Source: Anseranas semipalmata (lineage: Eukaryota > Chordata > Aves > Anseriformes > Anseranatidae). Taken from it: a DNA stretch of 64,000 bases. The notes under the pieces were generated by a model. It saw only the letters and a program-made list of their open reading frames with translations. It was not told where the DNA came from and ran no database searches. Shown in pieces: positions 33,613 to 43,304 of the stretch. The translations under genes and the position numbers were made by a program. Every line of letters starts with the position of its first letter. Position 1 is the first letter of the stretch. The DNA lies in assembly GCA_013399115.1 (NCBI GenBank), contig VXAA01001141.1, positions 469,717 through 533,716 of the forward strand, written 5' to 3'.

Positions 33613-33641
33613 ACCGGCTCGCGGAGGAAAAACCGGGGTGG

Positions 33642-33664
33642 GGGGGACAGCGNGGGGGACAGCG
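33642..33664. repeat. 11-bp duplicate across a single N
   Basis: GGGGGACAGCG occurs immediately before and after the N at 33653. It looks like unmerged overlapping contig ends, so the real sequence probably has one copy. Confidence 0.7.
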
Positions 33665-35139
33665 ATGGGGCTGGCACGGAGCGGGGCTAGCGTGGCCGTG
33701 CCGAAACGGGGACGGAGGGACGCGGCATCCCCTCGCCGAGCCCTGCAAAGCTGCGGGCAGAGAATTGAGGGGGGTGCCCCGGTGTTGGGCACCCTGGGGC
33801 GTGTGGCCTGGTTTTGAGCCCCCTGCTCCGAGCTGGCAGCATCCAGGGTGGTTTCTCTTGCGTTTTCGGATGGAGCTGCGCTTCTTGTCCTCCCAAAGGA
33901 TGCGCGCTCGCCTCTTGCGTCGCCCCAGCGAGGGCGGCTCCCCCTTCGCGAAGCGAGGGCTGGGGAGCAGGGGCTGAGTGCTCGGCAGCCGGCTGAGCCT
34001 GATGGGATGCGACGGCTCCAGCCGGGCGTGCGGCCGCACTCGGGCCCGCCGCTGGGCTCTGCCCGCTTGCCCTGCACCCGTCCTCGGCGTCCTCGGCCCC
34101 GTCACAGCTCGGGGATGCTCCCTGCCACGCCGATAAGGTGGCCCTGAGCCACCGGGGCTGCGGTGGCAGCCGCTCGCTGAGTGATGCACAGCTCCTCCCG
34201 CAGCGCTGACACAAGCCAGGCCGGCCCGAGTGACAGGACAACCCTTTTACGGTAGCAAGGACCCCAGCCGGCACTTTTATCTGTCCCCGGGGAATGCGGC
34301 CCCAGCGCCGGCTCAGCGGTGATGCCGCCTGCCCCACATTTTGCTGTCAGGTTCCCAAACCCGTGTCCGTGGTCCCGGCCAGACCGAGGATGCTGCGCAG
34401 GTCCCCGAATCCTGGAGGAGAAGCTGCCGGTGGGGATTTCCTCCGTGGGGTGACCCTGAGGGCTCGCAGCTCCTCTTTGGCTTGGGGAGCGGGAGAACAC
34501 GGAGCGGGAATTAAAGCCATTTCCACCGCAGTTGGAGAGGACATCCCGGCGGTGGCGTGGCCGCAGGACGGGGGACAGCAGGGTGCCAGCCTGTGTCCGG
34601 GTGCAGCATCTCAGCACCCACAGCCCTTCACGTGCCCCCGTCGCTGGGGGCTGAACTTCTCGCCGTGGACGTGACTCTGCTCACGCCGGCACTGGCGGGG
34701 CCTCTATCGAGGCTGCGGCTTAGGGGATTTCGGGGAGCGCAGGGATCTGCAGAGGGTGCAACGGCGGCTTTGTCTGCCCCGTCCGAGCGGTGCTGCAGAG
34801 CGCTCCGAGGCACCCGCGTTGCTCATTATTCTGATTAATGCCTCAGCAGTTTTGACCAAATAAGTCAAGAAAGTGGAAAAATATCTCAATAGCTTCTTGC
34901 CCCTTGCTGTCCTGCCTGGAGCGGGTTTGGGAGCTGCGGTGCCGAGGCCGGACACCCCTCTGCACTGGTTTTGCTGGTCTTGGGGATGGGGATGGAGGGA
35001 CACGGGGGCTGCCCGCCCTGGGGACACAGAGGGACGTGTCCGGCCCCATCCCAGTGCCTTGCCCCACTCCTCCGGGGGCTCTTCCTCCACCTCCTTGCTC
35101 CAGGAGTTAAAACCTTCCCCCCGGCCTGGCGCCGCTCAT

Positions 35140-35250
35140 GGAAAGTTTATATATAGCCTTTTGTTTTTGCCAGCGTCCCCCTTGAGTTTAAATAGCTCTG
35201 CCCCGTCCCTGCTGGTGACCCCGGATGTATTTATAGAGAGCTATCAGATC
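35140..35250. promoter_or_regulatory. Candidate muscle/heart-type regulatory cluster
   Basis: Three A/T-rich MEF2-like cores, TTTATATATAG (35146), TTTAAATAGC (35187) and TATTTATAG (35228), are spaced about 41 bp apart and followed by CTATCAG (GATA-type). A CArG-like CCTATTTAAGG lies downstream at 35738-35748. RBPMS2 is strongly expressed in heart, which makes a distal enhancer plausible. Motif evidence only. Confidence 0.3.
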
Positions 35251-36840
35251 CGTGCTCAGCGCCGAGCAAACCCAGCTTGTGTCGTGCCCCCGCGGGATGC
35301 TGTTGCGTCAGCGCGGCTCCTTGCCTCCATGGAGGGGGCCTCAAGGGCTGGAGGGGGGCAACCTGCTTGGGGACTCATAGCCGGGGCCATGCCGGGCTGG
35401 GGGGGCTGCCTTGGGGACAGGCACAAGGTGGTTGTTCCAATGTAGTCCGCCGAGGAGCTTTTTGAATGGCCATCATTAGGCTTCAGAGTGAACACTGGCT
35501 CATGAGAACCGGCTACGTGTCTCCCAAGACTGCTGCCTCGTGCGTTTCAGACCCATCAGCCTGTTCTCTCACGGCGGGGAAGCGTGTCCCCGGTGCCAGG
35601 GCCGTGAGCAGCACCCAAGGGTTAACCGGGAGCCTGCTGCCACCTCTCCCCCCGCCGGCTCCCCCCGCGGTGCCCGGCTCCGCTCCCACCCCGGAGGTCT
35701 GCGCCGCTGCCGGCCTCCCCTCCGATCCCAGCTCTTGCCTATTTAAGGCAAATCTGCTCGCCGGACTTTAAACAAAACCCGGCTCCTCTCGCTCTCCTCG
35801 TTTTAAATAACTCGCCTGGCGTAAACATAACGAGGCACGAGCCTATAAATCAGCCGTTCCCAGGACCTGCCTGGCAAGGCGCGCGCGCGCTGGGGGGCTC
35901 GCCGGACCCCCAAGCTCCGCAGGCTCGGCCGGGAGCTTTTTGGGTGCCTCGGCGAGCCGGCGTAGGAGCAGAGAGAGCAGGGCTGTTGTGGGGCAGGCGC
36001 TCCGAGGAGATGCGGAGACCGATGAGATTATGGGGCGAGAGGCGCTGCCGGGGCTGCCAGCGTTGGGGTAGAATAACGAAGGTTGCAAAACAGTTTCCAT
36101 CACAGCCCCTTGCTTGTTGTTCCCTGCTGAGGCTGGAATTTTCCAGGCCGTATTCCCTTCCTGAAGATGGATTATTCCCGGGAAGTTCGCGTGTAAACAC
36201 TTTGGGGTGGGAGGAAGGGGAAACGGTGGGGCTGAGGCTCATGGGGACCCATGGATGGGGAGCCATCGGAGGGGTGGTGGGAAATAAAGCTCTGCCCTGG
36301 AAGTGCCGTCGACGCTCGGATCATTGATGGTCAGCGGTGCAATGGGTGTTTGGCAGGAATTTGGGATTTGGGGAAATGCCCGGGGTGCAGGCATCAGCCC
36401 AGCATCAGCTGCCCAGGGCTGGTGGGGACACGCAGCGCGTCCCCTCCCGCCCCATCAGCCGAAGCGATCGATAGCGGCCGGCCCTGGAAAATCAGCGCTC
36501 ACCGCCGTCGGTGTTTATGCACTGTGGTCAAAGCAGAGCAGAATTAATTGCAGCTCATCCCAGAGACCATCCCATGATAAAACTCTTTGTTTTCTGTGGT
36601 TTTAGGGCTGTGCCAAGCTTTAATCGCGAGCTGAAGTCTTTCATGCTGGGTGTCCAACATACCAACGTAAACGGGTTCATCTAAACAGTCCATTTTAAAC
36701 AAGTCCGGCATTTCTGGGACTGAGGATTGGAAAGATAGATGGCTCTGGTTTGCTGCCAAGGCTTGAAATGCCGAGAGGAGAGGCTTGGGGTGCCCTGGGG
36801 ATGGAGACGGGACGTCCCCTGGTCCCGTCGGGAATGCCCT

Positions 36841-36902
36841 GGCTTTGGCCAAGCCACGGAGCCCTCAAAACTTTGCTCAGGCTCCGTGGCTTGGCCAAAG
36901 CC
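36841..36902. repeat. Perfect 23-bp inverted repeat with 16-base loop
   Basis: The left arm 36841-36863 and right arm 36880-36902 are exact reverse complements. Each contains TTGGCCAA. The spacer is CTCAAAACTTTGCTCA. Transcription in either direction would give a very stable hairpin. There are no transposon ends, and the family is not recognised. Confidence 0.95.
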
Positions 36903-38298
36903 GCGGTGATTGTCCTCGGCACGGGGATGGCACCGGGAGCTGCGGGACGGTGCTGCCGTGCCGCGTTGGCCTTCCTACGCCTGACTCGTGGAGGCCACCC
37001 GCGTGCGCTGCCCTCTGCATCCGAGGAGCAGCAGCATCGCTGGAGCAGCTTCTTTCCGAGGCGGTGGTGATGCTTCATTTAGCTCTCCTCCTCCCCTGGC
37101 TTGCTAATCCCTCGTTATCCACATGACCGAGGAGCAGCCAACAACCCTCGGATGGGAAGCGTTGGCCCCAGGGGGAGGGCATGGGTGGCTCTGGCCAGGG
37201 AATGGGAGGCAGGACCTGGCAGGCCAAAGCCACCAGGAGGTCTCCATGCCGTGCGTGGGGGGCTGTTATCTCCCCCGTGATGGGGAATAGCAAGTAGGGG
37301 CTGAGGATCAAGGTGTCCTCAGTGATGCTCAGCATCCCCCAGCCCAGCAGGACTTTACACTCAGCTGGAGAACGGCGAGGAGGAGGAATGAGGTTGCGAG
37401 GAGGCTCCTTCCCTACTCTTGAAGCCACCCATGGACACGTATGCCGGGTGCGGGGAGCCCATGGGAGCACCAGGAGACCTGGGGAAGGACATCATAAAGA
37501 GAAAGGAGACGACAGAGGGCTTTTCCAGGCTTGTGGCTGCCACAAAGCGTTGCGTCCAGGCTGGAGCGACAGCCATCCCGCGCGTCCCGTCCCACTCGCC
37601 TGCTTGCTCCGTTGAGCTCCGCAAACCACAGTGCATCACGGCCCATGGCCAGCAGTCACGGCGCCGGGGGAGCCGAGTGACGCCGCGTGCGGTGGGATTG
37701 CTCGCTTGGGTTTTTGGCCATCTGTTTTCCAAGTCGGAAGGTCATGTGTATGTTGGCTGTGTTGCCAAGGATTCGTCCACAACAAGTCCTTTTGTTTTGT
37801 TTTACAAGGTCTCCAGCGCATAAAGGGGCTGGACGTTAATACCCTGTGTGAAAATGGGCTTTCTTTTCTCTTGGAAGAGATCTGGTCATGTTTTCTGGGA
37901 TGACCAGGGGATGTATCTCACAGCCCTTCTTGACTCGTAGCTGCTCAATGGCAAATTCTGGGAGCGCTTCTGCCTTCTGCGTGTTCCATGGTGTCTGCTG
38001 ATTAGGTACGAGGACGATTTAACAGAGGATGGAAGTCTGGAGAGAATTAATGGTCAGAGGTGGACCTGCTGAGCAGGATGGCACATGGTCCATCCACTCC
38101 CATCCGAGGGCAGGGAGGGATCCTGGCTGGGATCAGGGGCCGTTGCTGCCTGATGCTGATGCCCAGAGGTGTCGCAGCACGGTGCCCTCCTCCACAAGTG
38201 CCAGAGCCAGGCTTGCAACCAGCCCGTGCACGCAGGGAGAGCCGGCTCCAGGACCTTTGATAAGTGCCCGTCTAAAAGATTCCTGCTGCTTTGTTCCC

Positions 38299-38362
38299 TC
38301 ATAATTAATATGACAGCACAAACACATTAATTATGAAACTAACGGGATAACAGCGCGCTGTT
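38299..38362. repeat. Homeodomain-type inverted repeat plus palindrome
   Basis: TCATAATTAAT (38299-38309) and its reverse complement ATTAATTATGA (38326-38336) flank a 16-base spacer, giving paired TAATTA cores. Thirteen bases further on is the perfect 14-bp palindrome AACAGCGCGCTGTT (38349-38362). Confidence 0.85.
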
Positions 38363-40687
38363 GAAGCACTGCACAAGCTCGGAGAAACTCCGTGGGTTTT
38401 TTTTTTTTCCTACGTATTTCGCCCTCAAAGCAAAAAAGTGAGGAGTTTCGGGGCAGAATAAAGCAAGATCTTTGCTTCCTGGGTGAACAAACTGCACAAG
38501 CCCTCCGTGCAGCAGCGCTTCTTCCGCCGGGGGGACTGCAGGCGTGCTGCATCTGCAACCCATCAGGGAAAAGCGTGTGGGCTCATTGTTCACGCTCCTG
38601 GCTCCGGAGAGGCATTTCTGTTTGGCGCATTTTTTATTCAAATTTCGTAAACACGAGCTCTCCTCGCCCCTTTTTGGGCCGGAGCCCGCTCGGCGGCTCC
38701 GAAGCGTCACGGGGCGCGGCGAGCAGAGAACGTCCCCAGCCCTCAGCTCCGGCAGCGCTGCCAGGAGCCGCTCCGAAATGCCCATAAAAGCCGCTTTGCA
38801 GCGATCTGGTGCGTCTCAGCAAGCATTTGCGCACACCTCCGAGCCCCTGTCTTTCTCGGTTAGCTTCAGCGCGTCCTCCTGGGGCAAGGCAGAGCCGGAG
38901 AAGACGGGCGGTGACGTGCGGGAAGGAATTAAAGTTTGAAAGCGCTCGCTGCCGTCCTCGGAGTAGCTGCTGCAGGGATACGATGCTGGATGAGCCCCGG
39001 TATCCCCCTGTCTCTCCCAGCCCCCACGCTACTTTATGGGCCACCCAAAATCCTGCACCGCTTGGGCTGTTTGCACCCCATCGTTCGGTGCCCAGGTGCC
39101 CCCAAATCCTGGCCGTCCTCAGTGCCGACTTTCCTGCCGTGATGTTCATCCTTCGCCCTTTACCGGTGCCACAGAACCTGCCCTTGGGATGCAAGGGGCT
39201 GCGGAGGGGATCGCAGCCGTCGGCACCTCGCTGAGCCGATCGGTTCGGGGTGCAAAGCAGCCCGAGTGGGGTGACTGCTGCAGTGCTGCCTTCGAGCATC
39301 CTTCTGCTGCTCTGCAGCCCTTGTGCCGTTTGCCATCACCCTGCTTCTAAGGGCGTTTGGGTCTCCAGAAGGGCCGTGGCACTTTTACTTACCGGCTTGG
39401 TGATGCTGGATGCTATAGGCCTCAGTTTTCCCTTCTGTAAAATGGGCATTACCATACTAAATTGATTTTAAAAAAGTCCTAGCCAGGAAAGGAGATTTAG
39501 TACTAACAGACCCGAAGCACCCTCGGAAACGAAACTCACGGTGTTCACACAAACCCAGTCAAGGGTGCAAAGTGCCAGTGTAGGGTTCACACACGGGTGT
39601 GGATGGGAAAGGCCAACACACGTCTCGTGCGATGCCACGTGGCGTTTGGTCCAACGCGTGCAGAGGGTTGGGAGCTGCTCTTCAGCCTTGCCCTGGTTGG
39701 CTTTTGTCCCCTGTTTGGGGACAGAGGGGTGAAAGGGGGTTGTGGGGCCGGGTTGAACTCTCTGCATAGGTTGGAGATGGGAATGGGAGGTGGAGGAACC
39801 GCAGATGGGTCACCAAGGACCCTAAAGCCTCCTGCTGGTGGCCAGAAAGGTCTCTGAGAACTAATTTAAGGTCCTGTAAGAGTCTTTGGTGACTCCAGCA
39901 CCCAGCTTGCACGTCCCCATCGCTTGCCACATGTCAGCCAGCCCCACGGCACAGCGGGGTTGGCTGCTCTGCTCCGCTCACTTGGAAATCAAGGTTTTCC
40001 CAGGGCAGGATGGAGGAGAGCAGTGGAGCGGTGCTGGCTGGAGCGGTGTGGGGAGACGTGAAGCTTCCCAGACAAGGGTGGGAGGAGGAGAAATCAGTGT
40101 CAGCGGTGAGCAGAGGAAATCCCCCCATGTTGTGCCTGGAGGACGTGCACTTTCCCATCACCATACCTCAAACACTTTGGAAATGACACGGGAACGTCCT
40201 CTCTGCTCCGGGACAAGTGCCAAGGCTCAGCTTTGTCCCAGATAAGCAGCGAGAAATAGCAAAACAACGCAGCAGCTCCTCCAGAGCGTAGCACAGCCTG
40301 TGATGGGCTTGGGGCTAGCAGGGATCCGAGGCACCCCCCATGACAACACCCCAAGATCCCCAAAATGAAACTCTTTGCCTCACCACAGGTGGGTGAACGA
40401 GTCCCAGCTAAGCCACACACCTGGGATCACAAAGTGCAGAGGTAGATGCACATGTGGGATGCAGGAGCCCAGCCAGAGAGAGGCAGCCCTGTTATTGCCC
40501 ATAACCAGCATCCGAGCAACCGGACCTTGCTCTGGTCCAGCCTATCTCCTGTGCTGGTGACCTGCTTGCTCCGCTTGGGTGCCTCAGGAGAGCACAGAGC
40601 TCAGAGGAGAGAGGTGAGAAAGGGCCTTTGGAAAACGGCAAGCTGAGAAGCTGTAAAATCAGTAGATTGTCTACAGGTGGCTGTCGT

Positions 40688-41165
40688 TTCACAGAGTCAC
40701 AGGCTGGTTGGGGTTGGAAGGGACTTCTGGAGGTCATCTGGTCCAACCCCCTGCTCAGGCAGGGCCACCCAGAGCCATGTCCAGGTGGGTTTTCAATCTC
40801 TCCATGGATGGAGACTCCACAACCTCTCCAGGCAACCTGTGCCAGTGCTCCGTCAGCCGCACAGCACAGCAGTGTTCCTGGTGTCCAGAGGGCACCTCCT
40901 GTGCTCCAACTTGTGCCCCGTGCCTCTTGTCCTGGCACCTCCCTCCACCTGCTGGCAGTGCTTTGCTTAACGCAGCCCAGGACACCATTTTCCCCCTTTG
41001 CCCCAAGGGCACGATGCTGGCTGATGCTCACCTTGGTGCCCACCAGGACCCCCAGGTCCTTCTCTGCCAGGCTGCTTCCCAGCTGGGTGCCACCACCATG
41101 TCCTGGGGCTGGGCTTGTTCTTCCCAGGGGCAGGACGTTGCACTTCTTGGTGAACCTCATCAGGT
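40688..41165 (-). mobile_element. CR1 LINE fragment with reverse-transcriptase relic
   Basis: The left edge CACAGAGTCACAGGCTGG and the GGACTTCTGGAGGTCATC signature mark the CR1 3' end on the - strand. Read on that strand, the interval keeps CR1 ORF2 C-terminal motifs: SSLAEKDLGVLVGTK, a region like ILGCIRRS, and a VESP...L...GHGSGWPC tail, with internal frame damage. It is a 5'-truncated, inactive copy. Confidence 0.9.
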
Positions 41166-42781
41166 TTCAAGCTGCTGGCTCTGAGCACTGCCTCACAGGA
41201 ACCTGTGAGGAAGAGGTTGGTGGGCGTCATCTCTGCTCTTCTCACCGTTGCATCACTACGGATGGCATGGCAGACCTTGGCCAGACTGTGGAGGTAGATG
41301 TGGTCGGATGGGAGATGCTCCAAGTGCTGGTGTGAAAACATATTGTTGTAGAGCTTGGATAAGCTTGGTCTGAACCAGAGTGTCACCCAGGTCCAGCTGA
41401 CGTGGACTCAGATGATGCAACCAAAGCTGAGCAACTCTGCCTGGAAGTGGGGAGTGGAGAACAACCCAAAGAAAAAGTCCTCAGCCCAAATCCCTGCAGA
41501 CAGCACACTTTCCGGTGGACTGGCTCTCCTGCACAAGTTGGTAGCAGCAACTGCTTCGTTTGTCCCAAGTTTTGTCCACCCCTGCAAGCTTGTTGGGATG
41601 GGAAGCATCATCCTCTCCCCATGGAGGAGAAATGGGACCGTCAGGGCTCCTCACTGCAGCACAGGCAAGCAGGATGCTTCTCTCTCACCCTGCAACCACA
41701 CAATGAACTTTCCTACCAAACAAACCACCGTGGCCTGCGTCAGATGGCCAAGCTTAGGCTGGCACTGCCACCTACAACACCCAAATCCGGATGCGACACC
41801 CAGGGGAGGCTCTCGGGGTGCCTACGGGAGGTGGGGTGCTGCAGGAACCGGGTGGAAGCCATCACCGAGTCCCCAGGGGAGGCAGCGAGGCTGAGCCATG
41901 CTTGGAGAGCAACCTGGCAGGGATCGGGGATTGGCTATGGGAACCCTTGGTGATGGCGCTGGACCTAGAGTTCCTTAGTCATGCTGGTGGCTGAGTTTAG
42001 GGTGAAGTTTTCTTGCTGAGCCTCTGCGTACCCAGGTGGAAACGCAAGTCAGGAGTGGGAGGTTGAGCAGGGCACCAAACCCAGGTGTCAGCGGAGAAAT
42101 CAGCTATGATTGCACCCAGCCATGCTCACACCTCCTCACCACGTTAACCCTGACCTACTGCTGGAAGCAAGGCGTTGGTTGGAGTCTCAGTCATGGACTG
42201 AGCTTGATTTTGAAGTGAAATTCGGCCCAGCGGGGACAGCACAGTGCTGAAGAGGGGGGCACATGGTCACGGCAGGGAGATGGCCGTGGGAGATGGGTGA
42301 AGGAGGCCACCGAGATGATCAAAGGACTGGAGCGTCCCTGCTAGAAGATGGAGCCAACCCTGGGAGCACGCATTGCTCTTCCAGCTCGGGGGATCAATGG
42401 GACCATTGGGACAGGATAGGGCTGACGTTTCCCCTCCCTTTCACCTTGTTCACCGAGCAGGCGAGCAACGCTGCCCGAGCCTGGCTCCGACCCACACCGA
42501 CCTCCCTGCCCGCTTCGTTGGGGTGAAGGGAGAAGGGCAGAGGATGGACATCCACCATCCTGGGGGACGCGGGGATGCTGCGGGTACGGGACCCGCATCC
42601 CGAGCCCATGGGGCTGCGGCGCAGGGGGCTCGGGGCTATCACCGGGGGGGTAACGGCGTCGCCGCCCCAGGGCCGTGGGGCTGCAGCCCCCAGCTCCTCG
42701 GAGCCCCCGGGGGGGACCCAGCGCCTTCCCCCGGCCCGGGGGGGGTGGATCCCGGAGCGATCGGCCGCCGGTCCCTTTAAG

Positions 42782-42820
42782 AAAGTTGAAGCCCGAAAGT
42801 TCATCAAAGTTGAGAAAGTT
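42782..42820. promoter_or_regulatory. Cluster of four AAAGTT motifs upstream of RBPMS2
   Basis: AAAGTT occurs at 42782, 42796, 42806 and 42815, just before a 60-bp A-rich tract. It sits about 450 bp upstream of the visible part of exon 1. The meaning is unknown. Confidence 0.35.
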
Positions 42821-42837
42821 TTTCGTGGAAAGGGAGA

Positions 42838-42928
42838 TTAAAAAAAAAAAAGAAAAAAAAGAAAAAAAACGACAAAAAACCAGAACCCACAAAAAACAAC
42901 AGAACCCAACCAAAAAAGCCCCGCACCC
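42838..42928. repeat. A-rich tract at RBPMS2 promoter edge
   Basis: Runs of A broken by single G or C residues. It ends abruptly at CpG-rich promoter sequence. Confidence 0.85.
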
Positions 42929-42929
42929 C

Positions 42930-43000
42930 CCCTTCCCGGTCGGGGGCGGGCCGGGCCGGGATTGGCGGCGGGCGGCCCGGGGGCGGCCCCGGGGCAGGCG
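42930..43000 (+). promoter_or_regulatory. RBPMS2: RBPMS2 proximal promoter (partial)
   Basis: GC boxes, for example GGGGGCGGG at 42942-42950, and an inverted CCAAT box (ATTGG at 42961-42965) lie directly upstream of the gap that precedes exon 1. There is no TATA box in the visible part. The start site is probably inside the gap. Confidence 0.5.
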
Positions 43001-43259
43001 NNNNNNNNNNNNNNNNNNNNNNNNNNNNNNNNNNNNNNNNNNNNNNNNNNNNNNNNNNNNNNNNNNNNNNNNNNNNNNNNNNNNNNNNNNNNNNNNNNNN
43101 NNNNNNNNNNNNNNNNNNNNNNNNNNNNNNNNNNNNNNNNNNNNNNNNNNNNNNNNNNNNNNNNNNNNNNNNNNNNNNNNNNNNNNNNNNNNNNNNNNNN
43201 NNNNNNNNNNNNNNNNNNNNNNNNNNNNNNNNNNNNNNNNNNNNNNNNNNNNNNNNNNN
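43001..43259. other. Assembly gap (259 N) over RBPMS2 start
   Basis: Hides the RBPMS2 initiation codon and probably the transcription start. Coding sequence resumes at 43260. Confidence 0.99.
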
Positions 43260-43304
43260 AAGGACACCGAGCACACCAACGGCGGCGGCAACGTCGAGGA
43301 GGAG
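43260..43304 (+). CDS. RBPMS2: RBPMS2 exon 1 (3' part)
   Basis: 15 codons ending NVEEE before the donor GTGGGA. The following exon starts VRTLFVSG, so the join gives the family's [13 protein letters not shown]. The 5' part is in the gap. Confidence 0.88.

Larger units (their letters stand above)
24692..42779. other. OAZ2-RBPMS2 intergenic interval
   Basis: About 18 kb with no recognisable protein gene on either strand. Contents that can be supported are CR1 relics, minisatellites, inverted repeats, A/T-rich islands with muscle and homeodomain-type motifs, and two single-N joins; each is listed separately. Open frames of 60-240 codons are scattered, overlap on both strands and match no family I know. 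A non-coding RNA gene cannot be excluded. Confidence 0.6.
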
